This document shows, in pieces, positions 1-9,400 of a stretch of 64,000 bases of DNA. The notes beneath the pieces were generated by a model. It was given only the letters and a program-made list of their open reading frames with translations. It was not told the origin of the DNA and made no database searches. This DNA is from Thermogemmatispora sp042408965 (GTDB lineage: Bacteria > Chloroflexota > Ktedonobacteria > Ktedonobacterales > Ktedonobacteraceae). Where the stretch lies: assembly GCA_042408965.1 (NCBI GenBank), contig JBHOQN010000089.1:1-64000 (forward strand). Reading direction: 5' to 3'. The first letter of the stretch is position 1; the number at the start of each line of letters is the position of its first letter. A program made the position numbers and the translations under genes.

Positions 1-235
1 TACTCGTACGGGCGTGATCCTCATCACGCCCCTTGCTCGATGACGATCACCTCGTACGGGCGTGATCCTCATCACGCCCCTTGCGCCATGACGATCATCT
101 CGTACTCGTACGGGCGTGATCCTCATCACGCCCCTTGCTCGATGACGATCACCTCGTACGGGCGTGATCCTCATCACGCCCCTTGCACCATGACGATCAT
201 CTCGTACTCGTACGGGCGTGATCCTCATCACGCCC
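1..235 (+). repeat. Array of five identical hairpins with alternating spacers
   Basis: Five identical 22-nt inverted repeats lie at 10-31, 58-79, 112-133, 160-181 and 214-235. Each has stem GGGCGTGAT, loop CCTC and stem ATCACGCCC. Start-to-start distances alternate 48, 54, 48, 54, because 26-nt and 32-nt spacers alternate; the longer spacer carries an extra TCGTAC. The higher-order period is therefore 102 bp. The window begins inside a long-type spacer, so the array continues to the left. The last hairpin ends 9 nt before the purine-rich ribosome-binding site of the acyl-CoA synthetase gene. All periods are multiples of three, so an open frame runs through the array, but that frame is not a convincing protein. 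Confidence 0.9.
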
Positions 236-259
236 CACAGCACCAGAGGAGAAGGCACA

Positions 260-2008
260 ATGACAGTGACCCATACGGCTTCTTCCGAGAGCGCCACAGC
301 GCGCACACAGCGCCAGTGGAGCTACACCAGTGGCACCAGCGACGTTCCGCTGCTCGGCCTCACCATCGGCGACCTCTTCGACCAGACCGTCGCCACCTTC
401 CCCGACCAGCCCGCCCTGATCGTCCGCCACCAGAGCATCCGCCTCACCTATCGTCAGCTCCAGGCAGAGGTCAACCGCTGCGCCCGGGCCCTCATGCACC
501 TGGGCATCCAGAAAGGAGACCGCGTCGGCATCTGGGCCCCCAACCGCGCAGAGTGGTGCATCACGCAGTTCGCCACCGCCAAAATCGGCGCCATCCTGGT
601 CAACATCAACCCCTCCTACCGCGTCCACGAACTGGAGTACGCCCTCACGCAGTCGGGCTGCAAGGCCCTCATCACGGCCGCCGTCTTCAAGACCTCCAAC
701 TACCTCGAGATGCTAAGCGCCCTCGCCCCGGAACTCAAGGACGCCCCCCCGACGCAGCTCCAGGCAGCGCGCCTGCCGGACCTGCGCATCGTCATCCAGC
801 TCGGCACAGAACCGGCCGCGGGCACCCTGACCTGGCAGGAGCTGCTGGCCCTCAGCGAGCACGTCACTGACGAGCAACTGATGCAGAGACAGCGCGAGCA
901 GGAATTTGACGATCCCATTAATATACAGTACACCAGCGGTACAACGGGCTTCCCCAAGGGGGCGACGCTGAGCCACCACAACATTCTCAACAACGGCTAT
1001 TTCGTGGCGCGCCTGCAGGGCTTCACCCATGAGGATAAGCTCTGCATTCCGGTGCCGCTCTACCACTGCTTCGGCATGGTGATGGGCAACCTGGGCTGCG
1101 TGACGCACGGCGCGGCCATGGTCTACCCCGCCGAGGGCTTTGAGCCGCGGGCGGTTCTGGAGACGGTGCAGGAGGAGCGCTGCACGGCGCTCTACGGGGT
1201 GCCGACGATGTTCATCGCTGAGCTGGACCACCCCGACTTTGCGCAGTTCGACCTGAGCAGCCTGCGCACCGGCGTGATGGCTGGCTCGCCCTGCCCCGTC
1301 GAGGTCATGCGGCGCGTCATCGAGCAGATGCATATGCGCGAGGTAGAGATCTGCTACGGCATGACGGAGACCTCCCCTGTCTCCACACAGACCAGACTCG
1401 ACGCCCCCTTTGAGAAGCGCGTCGGCACAGTGGGCCTCATTCACCCTCACCTGGAGATCAAGATCGTCGATCCGGCCAGCGGCCAGGTGGTCCCCGTCGG
1501 CCAGCCGGGCGAGCTGTGCACGCGCGGCTACAGTGTCATGCTCGGCTACTGGAATAATCCTGAGGCCACCGCCCAGGCCATCGATCGCGCCCGCTGGATG
1601 CACACTGGCGACCTCGCCACTATGGACGCCGAGGGCTACATCAATATCGTCGGCCGCATCAAGGATATGATCATCCGCGGCGGGGAGAACGTCTATCCGC
1701 GCGAGATCGAGGAATTTCTGTATACGCATCCCAAGGTGAGCGATGTACAGGTCATCGGTGTGCCGGACGCCCGCTACGGCGAGGAGATCATGGCCTGGAT
1801 CAAGCTCAAGCCGGGCGCCGAGGCCACGCCTGAGGAGATCCGCGCCTTCTGTCAGGGCAAGATCGCTCACTACAAGATTCCGCGCTATATCAAGTTTGTC
1901 GATGGCTTCCCGATGACGGTGACGGGCAAGATCCAGAAGTTTGTCATGCGTGAGCAGTCCATTCAGGAGCTGGGTCTGCAGGACGCCGCTGGCTTCCAGA
2001 CGGCCTAG
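260..2008 (+). CDS. AMP-forming acyl-CoA synthetase (FadD-like)
   Basis: Activates a carboxylic acid, probably a medium or long fatty acid, to its CoA thioester through an acyl-adenylate in the cytoplasm. The 582-residue product has the ANL-family signatures in order: the phosphate-binding loop YTSGTTGFPKGA, the A5 motif YGMTETSP, the A7/A8 block HTGDLATMD and GRIKDMIIRGGENVYPRE, and the C-terminal catalytic lysine motif TGKIQK. Length is normal for the family. ATG 260 is chosen because AGAGGAGAAGG ends 4 nt upstream; an in-frame start at 218 would lie inside the last hairpin of the repeat array. The gene stands alone, far from the second synthetase in the beta-oxidation cluster. The preceding array may control its expression. 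Chain-length preference cannot be read from sequence. Confidence 0.92.
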   Translation: MTVTHTASSESATARTQRQWSYTSGTSDVPLLGLTIGDLFDQTVATFPDQPALIVRHQSIRLTYRQLQAEVNRCARALMHLGIQKGDRVGIWAPNRAEWCITQFATAKIGAILVNINPSYRVHELEYALTQSGCKALITAAVFKTSNYLEMLSALAPELKDAPPTQLQAARLPDLRIVIQLGTEPAAGTLTWQELLALSEHVTDEQLMQRQREQEFDDPINIQYTSGTTGFPKGATLSHHNILNNGYFVARLQGFTHEDKLCIPVPLYHCFGMVMGNLGCVTHGAAMVYPAEGFEPRAVLETVQEERCTALYGVPTMFIAELDHPDFAQFDLSSLRTGVMAGSPCPVEVMRRVIEQMHMREVEICYGMTETSPVSTQTRLDAPFEKRVGTVGLIHPHLEIKIVDPASGQVVPVGQPGELCTRGYSVMLGYWNNPEATAQAIDRARWMHTGDLATMDAEGYINIVGRIKDMIIRGGENVYPREIEEFLYTHPKVSDVQVIGVPDARYGEEIMAWIKLKPGAEATPEEIRAFCQGKIAHYKIPRYIKFVDGFPMTVTGKIQKFVMREQSIQELGLQDAAGFQTA

Positions 2009-2081
2009 ACCTGGCCCTGCCTGTGAGCCGAGGGGATGGGCGCGGACCTGCAGTCGATGCCCACCGACCGCGTTGACATAG

Positions 2082-2115
2082 CGCCAGAGGGGCTGCTCCC
2101 TGCCCCCTGGCGTTT
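2082..2115 (+). terminator. Hairpin after acyl-CoA synthetase gene
   Basis: CGCCAGAGGGG (2082-2092) pairs with CCCCCTGGCG (2103-2112) with one bulge, followed only by a short TTT. It lies between a plus-strand and a minus-strand gene that converge. The weak T run keeps confidence moderate. Confidence 0.4.
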
Positions 2116-2153
2116 ATCTGGCGGGCCGATTCTCTGTGATGCTCTGCGCCTGG

Positions 2154-2936
2154 CTAGCGAGCAGCCAGGTGCACAATCTCGACCAGGGCTTTGAGGAGGC
2201 AGGCATTAGGCTGGAGCGGAACCCAGGTGCGATACCAGTCCGAGGTCCGTCCTTCGCGCCGGATCACGATGCGTTCAGGCCCAATCTCGATCGTTTCGAC
2301 CTGGCTCCAGGGCAGGAAATCCCCTTTGTGCAACAGGCCGTCTCGGCTGACGTACAGCGGATCAAAGCTCAAAATCTCGCCCCGTTGATAGCCTTCCAGA
2401 AAGGCAGGAAGGTGGGTGGCGACAAAATAGCTCTCGATGGTATCGCAGATGTGCGCCCGTTCATGTTCAGTTAGTTTATGAAGGATGGAGATCTCGAAGG
2501 TGTTGCCTTTCTTGTCCCTGACCTTGATCGTATCGATGTCCTTTACTCCTGCGGATTGAGTATCGCTGCTGTTCTGGTAGGTGCCTCGCCAGAGCATCTT
2601 GATCTCCTTCCAGGGAAAGATCTGCTGTTTGAGGGGGCTGGTGTGTATAAAGCCGTTGCTAAAAAGATCAATGCGACTGCGGGAAGCATTGAATGTCCAG
2701 CAGGCCCAGAAGACTAGCAGTCCAAGGGTTACACCCACTGTGATCAGAGCGCCAAGGGCAAGCTGGCTGCCGACGAAGATCAGCTCCATGAAAAGCAAAG
2801 GAAAGAGTACAAAGAGGCAGCCCCAGGTCTTCTGAGAGAGTCTGTAGCTAAAGAGCCAGTCGCCAAGCTCCCTGGCCTCTGCCTGTCTCAGGATAGAGGA
2901 AGGAACTGGCTGCCGGGGGGAGAATTCTTGCTGCAT
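2154..2936 (-). CDS. Two-TM membrane protein of unknown function
   Basis: Product of 260 residues. After about 40 cytoplasmic residues come two closely spaced hydrophobic segments (around LFVLFPLLFMELIFVG and ALITVGVTLGLLVFWACW). A soluble remainder follows with beta-rich text such as IEIGPERIVIRREG and the pattern of a PH-like or YcxB-like domain. The arrangement recalls the DUF6585-type proteins common in Ktedonobacteria, but I cannot confirm the family. Start ATG 2936 is preferred over the longer frame (to 3053) because AGAAGGTGG sits 7 nt upstream. It converges with the acyl-CoA synthetase gene and is probably monocistronic. No catalytic motif is visible. Confidence 0.7.
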   Translation of the reverse strand: MQQEFSPRQPVPSSILRQAEARELGDWLFSYRLSQKTWGCLFVLFPLLFMELIFVGSQLALGALITVGVTLGLLVFWACWTFNASRSRIDLFSNGFIHTSPLKQQIFPWKEIKMLWRGTYQNSSDTQSAGVKDIDTIKVRDKKGNTFEISILHKLTEHERAHICDTIESYFVATHLPAFLEGYQRGEILSFDPLYVSRDGLLHKGDFLPWSQVETIEIGPERIVIRREGRTSDWYRTWVPLQPNACLLKALVEIVHLAAR

Positions 2937-3226
2937 AGCGGTCCCACCTTCTTTCGCGAGAGGGCTCTCAGCTGCGGCGACCTTCCCGCCTCTGCCAAGA
3001 GCCTGCACGTTGCAATGCCTGTTCACTGAGAAATTACCATGAGGGCTACGCAAGAGGCAAGGTATTTGCTGTTGTTCGCTCCTGCTGTCGCAGGGATCTC
3101 ACTGACAGATGGGTAATGCGGCACAGCCGACTCGTACATTGCAGCCTGTGGCGGAAAGGTGGTATCCTTGATGAGCAGTGAATGAGGTTGCTTCAAATGG
3201 GAGCCAGGGGAGGGAGAGCCAGGGCT

Positions 3227-3856
3227 ATGTCTGTCAGATTGCGGGCCGATATTGATCCGGGCGAGATTCAGACGTTGATCGCCATCCTGCGTGAGCAGGG
3301 AATCCACTATCTGGTCGCCAGCGCACCGCCGCCAGCAGGGACCTCGACGGCGGTCGATGCGGTAGAGCTGCTCCTGCGCCTGGCTGGCTGTAATGATCCA
3401 CTGGTAGAGCATGCAGTCATTGCTCTTCTCATCCTCCATCCCGAGCTGGCTCCCGCCGCGCAAGAGGCCCTCCAACGCGGCGAGGGCGAGGTCCGTGAGC
3501 GCCTGGCGGCGCTGCTGCTGGCCACCCTCTATCTGCAGCGCTGGTGGCTTTTTCGCCTCGCCTTTGCTCTCGGACACCTGCCTGCTTTTCCCGAAGAGCT
3601 GTTTGCCGCTCTCTGGGAAGAGCGTCAGTTGCCAGCGCCCTCTGTCGATGGCGGGCGCGCCGGCCTGCTTGCTCTGGAGGAGTATCTACAGCGGCGCTGT
3701 GGTCTGCCTCTCAATTTCAGGGCTGACTGGCAGAACCAGATCGATCATCTTCTGGCGCAGGAGGAAGCCCGCAGGCGGGTGGTCCCCAGTGACGTGGTTG
3801 AGGCGTTGCGTCAGATGAGTCGAGAAGCGCTTGAGCAGCCTCCTCAGTCGGAGTGA
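3227..3856 (+). CDS. Helical protein paired with a nucleotidyltransferase remnant
   Basis: Unrecognised 209-residue, mostly alpha-helical, leucine- and alanine-rich protein without membrane segments. Candidate starts are ATG 3182, 3197 and 3227. The last is preferred because GGAGGGAG precedes it and the protein then begins MSVRLRADID. It ends 5 nt before the first ATG of the broken nucleotidyltransferase gene that follows. In toxin-antitoxin-like nucleotidyltransferase modules a small helical protein is often encoded directly upstream, so this may be the partner of the now-damaged enzyme. That role is inference from gene order only. Confidence 0.65.
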   Translation: MSVRLRADIDPGEIQTLIAILREQGIHYLVASAPPPAGTSTAVDAVELLLRLAGCNDPLVEHAVIALLILHPELAPAAQEALQRGEGEVRERLAALLLATLYLQRWWLFRLAFALGHLPAFPEELFAALWEERQLPAPSVDGGRAGLLALEEYLQRRCGLPLNFRADWQNQIDHLLAQEEARRRVVPSDVVEALRQMSREALEQPPQSE

Positions 3857-3861
3857 CTTCC

Positions 3862-4157
3862 ATGAGCATGCGCGCAAGTGTTGGTCGGCAAGAAATCGAG
3901 CGCTTCCTGGTCGAGCTAGGTCGTACCCGGAAACCAGGGCGACTCTACCTCTGTGGGGCTCCGCTCTTGTCCACTGTGGCATCCAGAATCGCCAGACGCT
4001 TGATATCGATCGGCAGATCAGCCCTGATCCGGCTGACCTTATCAGCGATATAGAGCGCTTAAAGAATAAGCTGGACGTCAATGTTGAGATCGCTTCTCCG
4101 GGTGATTTTATCTGCTGTCTGCTAGATGCTGAGGAAGAGGCGCAAGAAAGGAGGTGA
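3862..4157 (+). pseudogene. Frameshifted, truncated nucleotidyltransferase (DUF6036-like)
   Basis: Two overlapping frames rejoin to one recognisable protein. The first frame gives RQEIERFLVELGRTRKPGRLYLCG. The second gives SALVHCGIQNRQTLDID and then DPADLISDIERLKNKLDVNV followed by EIASPGDFI. This is the N-terminal half of a MNT/DUF6036-type nucleotidyltransferase, with the glycine-serine loop and the DID metal motif. The shift falls in the four-G run at 3955-3958: adding one G restores a single frame of 98 residues. Even when repaired, the protein stops soon after the GDFI motif, whereas relatives are clearly longer, so the C-terminal part is missing. A sequencing slip in the G run could explain the shift but not the truncation. 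Confidence 0.7.
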
Positions 4158-4159
4158 TA

Positions 4160-4471
4160 ATGATGGTCCTCAGACGCATCAGTTGCTCTCTGGTCCTCGG
4201 GCTCCTGCTGCTGACAGGGCTGGTCCTCGGCAACGGAGGCTTGAAGCTGACGGCCGCGCAGGCTGTGTCGCCCAGTCTGCAGGCAGTGGCGAGTGTGGCC
4301 TCCCCTCAGCGGCAGACGCTGCAGCACCCGCTGGTTCAGGCCAGCGTGGAGACGTCCGACCCTGATGAAGAGGGAGAAGCGGCACACGACCAGGAAGCCG
4401 AGCCGGGACTGCCGGGAGGCGGTCATCAGGATCAGGGGCAGAGTGATCACCAGTTTGAAGGGATTGAGTAA
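4160..4471 (+). CDS. Small secreted protein of unknown function
   Basis: Encodes 103 residues. Residues 1-35 form a classical signal peptide: RR near the start, a leucine-rich core (LVLGLLLLTGLVLG) and an AQA cleavage-like site. The mature part is short, acidic and Asp/Glu/Gln/Gly-rich, with no cysteines or known domain. AAAGGAGG (4147-4154) overlaps the end of the nucleotidyltransferase remnant and lies 5 nt before ATG 4160; ATG 4163 is an alternative. The longer opposite-strand frame here is rejected because it lacks a ribosome-binding site. Function unknown. Confidence 0.6.
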   Translation: MMVLRRISCSLVLGLLLLTGLVLGNGGLKLTAAQAVSPSLQAVASVASPQRQTLQHPLVQASVETSDPDEEGEAAHDQEAEPGLPGGGHQDQGQSDHQFEGIE

Positions 4472-4674
4472 CCAGACAGTCGAGCTGTCCACCGGCGCAG
4501 GGGGAGGCCACATAGCCTCTTCCTGCGCTGCAGAGCAACAGGCATGACCCTTGCCTCGTGCCAGGTGCCTCCGCTCCCATACCAGTCTGCCTGGCCTCCG
4601 CTCAGCCAGATCCAGCCACGAAATCTCCCCCGGCGGAGCGTCTCTTCCTTCAGAATCTATCAGAAGGAGTCGCC

Positions 4675-5163
4675 ATGAGCCCACACGAATCGCCGGATCT
4701 GCCGGCCCTCCACCTGCTGCGCGCCGGCGCTGATTGCGCTGGCGAACAGCGCAGCCTGGGCATCAGCACACTCGCCTTTAAGGTGCCGACCCCCAACGCC
4801 AGCGATCTCTTCGTCCTGGAGAACACCTTTCTGGCACCGGGCGGTCCCGCCCGTCACCTGCACTACGAGCAGGAGGAGTGGTTCTATATCGTCGCTGGCA
4901 GCTTCCTCTTCGAGATAGGCAGCGAACGCTTCTTGCTGCAGCCCGGCGACTCGTTGCTGGCGCCGCGCCGTGTGCCCCACGTCTGGGCCTTTGTCGGCGA
5001 GCCGCCAGGGCCGGGGCGTATCCTGATTGCGTTTCTACCCGCTGGCCAGATGGAGGCCTTCTTCCGCGAGGTCACGCGGGCCAGCGCTATGCCGCCGCAA
5101 GATCCGGCGCTCTGGCGCGCCCACGGCATGGAGCTGCTGGGACCGCCGCTCTCCCTCGGCTGA
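4675..5163 (+). CDS. Cupin-domain protein
   Basis: A 162-residue single-domain cupin. Motif 1 is visible around ARHLHYEQEEWFYIVAGSF (histidines and glutamates of the metal site) and motif 2 around LLAPRRVPHVWAF. A metal-binding beta-barrel of this kind may be an isomerase, dioxygenase or small-ligand sensor; the sequence does not distinguish these. Start ATG 4675 has AGAAGGAG 5 nt upstream, which rules out the longer in-frame extension to 4558. No obvious operon partner; the VOC gene follows after a 381-nt gap. Confidence 0.8.
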   Translation: MSPHESPDLPALHLLRAGADCAGEQRSLGISTLAFKVPTPNASDLFVLENTFLAPGGPARHLHYEQEEWFYIVAGSFLFEIGSERFLLQPGDSLLAPRRVPHVWAFVGEPPGPGRILIAFLPAGQMEAFFREVTRASAMPPQDPALWRAHGMELLGPPLSLG

Positions 5164-5544
5164 GTGAGCGCCAGCGCGGCTCAGCTCCACCTCGCTCCTG
5201 TCACCGCCACGTTGCTCGCGAGGAAGCAAGCTGGACAGCAGAACCCGGCTGACAGGCTGCGCCAAAGCATGGAGCACGACGAGGAGACCTCTGCCGCGAG
5301 TGCTCAAGACCCGCAGGGGAAGGGATGACGGAGCAGCAACAGCCAATGTGGTCACGGTCGGCGATGGCCCGGTCGGCGCTTACTAGGAGTTCCGACCACC
5401 GGGCTCAGCACCTTGCGTTTCGCCACTTCCAGGCAAAAATACCGGGTGTCCCTGGAAAAATCCCTCCCGTGCAGGCGCATTTCCTCTTATACTCCTGCTG
5501 CAGGACGTAGTTTCTGCCTATCGTGCCAAAGGAGGTCGCCTGTC
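5164..5544 (+). other. Gene-free gap with hairpin
   Basis: No convincing coding sequence. A bulged hairpin pairs CCCGGTCGG (about 5369-5377) with the CCGACCACCGGG segment near 5393-5404. T-box, fluoride, cobalamin and SRP RNA consensus features were looked for by eye and not found. The VOC ribosome-binding site AAAGGAGG is at the right end. Confidence 0.4.
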
Positions 5545-6033
5545 ATGGTCTATCCCCGTGCATTTTCGCATATCGGCATCACTGTCACCGATCTGGAGAA
5601 GGCGGAACAATGGTATCATGATGTCCTCGGCTGCTATATCTTACAGAGCAATCTCGTCGTCACTGAGGACGACAGCGCCATCGGCCAGACCTGCACCGAT
5701 ATTTTCGGCCCCGGCTTCAAGAGCTTCCGTTTCTCCCATCTGACCACCAGCGACGGGATCGGTCTGGAGCTCTTTGAATTTAGCAACCCTCCATCGGAGC
5801 GCCGCGAGAACAATTTTGAGTATTGGAAAACGGGCATCTTCCATCTCTGCGTCACAGACCCGGACATCGAGGGGCTGACCAGAAGAATCGTGGAGAACGG
5901 TGGGAAGCAGCGCACAAAGATCTACGAGGTCTTCCCAGGCAAACCCTACCGCCTGGTCTACTGTGAAGATCCCTGGGGCACGATCATCGAAATCTACACC
6001 CACAGCTACGAACAACACTGGGCTAATCCCTAA
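5545..6033 (+). CDS. VOC (glyoxalase/dioxygenase) superfamily protein
   Basis: A 162-residue vicinal-oxygen-chelate protein with two beta-alpha-beta-beta-beta modules. The first begins AFSHIGITVTDLEKAEQWY, with His9 as the expected metal ligand. The second contains FHLCVTDPDIEGL and ends with TIIEIYTH, which supplies the second-module His and Glu ligands. Such proteins act as lactoylglutathione lyase, methylmalonyl-CoA epimerase, extradiol dioxygenase or resistance protein; none can be chosen here. ATG 5545 follows AAAGGAGGTCGCC, an excellent ribosome-binding site that excludes the longer frame from 5413. Confidence 0.82.
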   Translation: MVYPRAFSHIGITVTDLEKAEQWYHDVLGCYILQSNLVVTEDDSAIGQTCTDIFGPGFKSFRFSHLTTSDGIGLELFEFSNPPSERRENNFEYWKTGIFHLCVTDPDIEGLTRRIVENGGKQRTKIYEVFPGKPYRLVYCEDPWGTIIEIYTHSYEQHWANP

Positions 6034-6409
6034 GGAGATCAGCAAACACGTTCGTCCTACTCTTCCTCTGGCCCAGAGAGAGCCTATGTGGCCTGGCGCA
6101 TCGCCACGACCTGGGACCTTTGTGACATGAGTCCAGAGGGGCTCACACTACCTGAGCCTCGCCCTTTGGCGGAGCGTGCTCGCTGCCACACGGGCTCTCT
6201 TTTTTGAGAGCGGACCCGCCGCCCTGGAGACGGCTCGCTGAACGTGAAGCCCTTGCCCGGCCAGTTCAGGCCAGCGCCGCTCTGGTTCTCTTCTCAGTCG
6301 TCCCTGCCCTGGCCCTCTAAGCTGGCCGTCCCCTGCGCCACCACACGGCCATCACGCCCCATCACCGCCCTGCTCCTCCTCATGCGCCATCATCCTGCCC
6401 GCCGGCCGC
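6034..6409 (+). other. Gap between VOC gene and TIR-NTPase gene
   Basis: Intergenic between convergent genes. GGCTCA/TGAGCC near 6138-6158 can form a short hairpin. GCTCTC (6194-6199), six T and GAGAGC (6206-6211) form a T-loop hairpin rather than a classical terminator. Nothing else recognised. Confidence 0.35.
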
Positions 6410-9400
6410 TCAGTCGTTCCTGCCCTCTAAGAAGCGCTCAACCCACCCGAAGCCCTCAAAGCAGGCCGCCCCGCTCGCCGGAGAGAGGGCGATCAGCCTG
6501 CTCACCAGCGGAAAGAGGCGCAGGGCCTGCTCGCGCGTGGCGACGCGGCACCACTCGCGCTGGACGAGGCGCAGCAGCTCCTCATTGCCGCCAGCCCGGG
6601 CCAGGGCACGGCCCAGCGCCAGCGCCGCCGCGGCCTGCTCGTGCTCATCGGCGACGGCCTGCAGCGCCTGCCGCGCCTCCTCCCAGAGACGCAGCGCCTG
6701 CTCCCGGCGCCCGGCCTCTGCCAGCAGCTGCCCCAGCGCCGCCAGCGCCTCCGCCCGCTGGCGCGGCCCCGCGATGGCCCGCACGACGCGCTCGGCCTCC
6801 TGCCAGCGTCCCGCCTGCGCGAGGGCGCGCCCCAGGGCGGCCTGCACCTGCTCCTGGCGCCACTCATGCGGGATGAGCCGCATGACGCGCTCGACCTCCT
6901 CCCACTCCTGCGCCTCGCTGAGGGCCGCGCTCAGGCGAACCAGGGCCTCGGCCTGGCCGCCCTCGCCGGGGATGGCCAGCATGAGCTGTTCGCTCTCGCG
7001 CCAGAGCTGCCGCGCCCGGCTGCGCTCGCCCGCGGCGGCCAGGGCCGTGCCCAGGGCGGTCAGCAGCTCGGCGCGCTGTACCTCGGTCTCACAGGCGCGG
7101 ATCAGGCGCTCGCTCTCGCGCCAGATCCGGGCGGCCTCTTCCTGCAGACCCGCCTGGACGAGGGCCGCGCCCAGCGCCAGCAGGGCCTCCACGCGCTGCG
7201 GGGCGAGGGCGATGCTGGCGCTCACCCGGGCGGCCTCCTGCCAGCGCTGCTGGTGCGCTGCCTCCCGCGCCAGAATGACCAGCAGATCGGCCTGCTCCCA
7301 CTCATCGGCGATGCTGCGCGCCAGCCGTTCGGCCTCCTGCCAGCGTCCCACGCGCGCCTGCTCGCGCACCAGGGCCTGCAGGGCGTCGCTCTGCTCCCAG
7401 TCTTCGGGAATCTGGGCCACGAGGGCGCCGGCCTCCTCCCAGAGCTGGTGGGCGCGCTCCTCCTCTCCCGCCTGCCAGCAGGCGCGCGCCAGGCCGGCGA
7501 GGGCCTCGATGCGTCCCCAGGCCAGGGGTATGGCCCGCAGGACGGTCTCGGCCTCCTGCCAGCGCGCGGCGCGCGCCAGGGCCTCGCCCAGGGCGGTCAG
7601 GGCCTCGGCGCGGCGCTGCGGCCGCCCGATGGCGCGCACGACCTGTGTGGCCAGCTCCCACTGCTGCCCCTCGGCCAGGGGACGCGCCAGGTCGGCGAGG
7701 GTATCCTCCTGCTCCTGCTCGACGGCGAGGCCGCGGATGAGCTGCTCTACTTCCTGCCAGCGCGCGCGGGCCCAGGCCTGCTGGCCGGCGCGGGCCAGGG
7801 CCTCCACGAGGGCGACCTGGGCCGGGACGCGCTCATCGAGACTGGTGCTGGCCGTGATGAGCTGCTCGGCCTCGTGCCAGCAGGCGTGTGCCTCCTCGTC
7901 GCGGCCGGCCTGCGCCAGGGCCTCGCCCCGGGCCGCCTGGGCCGCGGCCCGCGCCCGCAGCAGGGGGATGGTCCGCGCGCGCGCTGCGGCCTCCTGCCAG
8001 CGCCCGGCCCGCGCCAGGGCGGCGCTCAGGGCCGTCAGGGCCTCCGTGCTGCGCCAGGGATCGTGGATGCGCTCGATGAGGCGCGCCGCTTCCTGCCAGT
8101 CTGCGGCCTGGACGAGGGCCTGCGCCAGGGCCAGCAGGGCTTCCATGCGCTGCCAGTCGTCCTGGATGGCCAGGGCGACGCGCTCGGCCTCGTCCCACTG
8201 CCCTGCCTGGGCCAGCGAGCGAGCCAGCGCCGTCTCGGCGCGGGCCTGGCGCCGCTCGCCGGAGAGGGCGCGGATGAGGGCCTCGGCCTCGCGCCAGGCC
8301 TGCTGGGCTCTATCTTTGTCGCCGCGGCGCGCCGCCAGCAGGGCCAGTGCAGAGAGCGCCTCCGCCCGCCCCAGGCCTGCGGGCAGCTCTCGAAAGGCCT
8401 CCTGTGCCTCTTCGTCGCGGCCGGCCTGGGCGCAGGCCTCTACCAGGGCCAGGCGCGCCTCGACCTGCTCCTCTCCGGCGGGCAGGAGGGCGAGCGCCTG
8501 GCTGGCCTCGCGCCAGCGGCCGACCTCGGCCAGAGCCTGGACCACCGCCAGGAGGGTTCTGGCGCGCAGGCTGGCCTCGCGTACGGTGCTGGCCAGGGCC
8601 ACGGCTGTCTCGGCGAGGAGGCCGGCTGGCTCCTCGCGGCCCGCCCGGTAGAGCAGCGCGGCCCGCTCGCTGAGGATGAAGGCCAGGCGCTCTGGCTCCT
8701 CGCCCTGCCGCGCCAGGTCGCTGGCGCGCTGATAGAGCGGCCGGTACTCCTGAAGCGGGGCCCCCTGCTCCTCCATCTGGCTGGCGATGGCGATCCAGGC
8801 CTCGACCTTGAGCACGGGGTCGGTCACCAGTTCGGCCAGGCCCCGGGCCTCGTCTCCTCTGCCGAGGCGCACGAGGAGCGCAAAGGCCTCTGGCGGATAG
8901 CGATCGGCCTGGCTGCTCAGGCTGCAGCGCAAGAGGGTGTAGCGCCAGAGGCGCGGCACCTGTGCCAGCGCCTCGGCAAAGGGCCAGCCCTCCCAGGCCG
9001 CCGCGCGCCGCCCCAGATCGAGGTCCTGTGCATAGGCCTGTGTGCTGGGGTCCAGCAGGCGAATCTTCTGCTGGCCGTAGGCCCCGGCGTCGAGCAGGGC
9101 AAAGAGGCGCTCCCACTGGCGCGCCTGAAAGAGATGGGCCGGTAGATGGCGCCGGGCATAGCGGCGCCGTTCTTCTTCTACGCGGTCGGCGGGCGCGGGC
9201 TGCCAGAGGCGCTCAAGGCCTCCCTGCTCACACCAGGCTGCCAGCACGGCATGCCAGTGGGCCTCTTCCTCGGCGGCGAAGAGATAGGCCCGGGCGGGCT
9301 GCTCTTCATCCTGGCGCAGATAGTCGCGAAATTTGAGGTGGAAGAGGCTGTAGCGCTGTGCGCTGTCGCGCACGAGCAGGCCCCCCAGGTGCTGTAGCGC

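Noticed and set aside
1..240. Possible CRISPR array
   Set aside because: The spacers are of only two alternating, nearly identical types and the repeats are perfect short hairpins; no cas genes. This is a tandem hairpin array, not CRISPR.
5164..5544. T-box, fluoride or SRP-like RNA in the gap
   Set aside because: Some words such as GGCGATGG and GAGGAAGCA looked suggestive, but the full consensus and pairing pattern were absent.
6537..9145. Long plus-strand frames of about 700-830 codons
   Set aside because: They lie opposite the helical-repeat region of the TIR-NTPase gene, have repetitive Ala/Arg/Ser or Gly/Leu composition, and lack ribosome-binding sites. GC-codon shadows.
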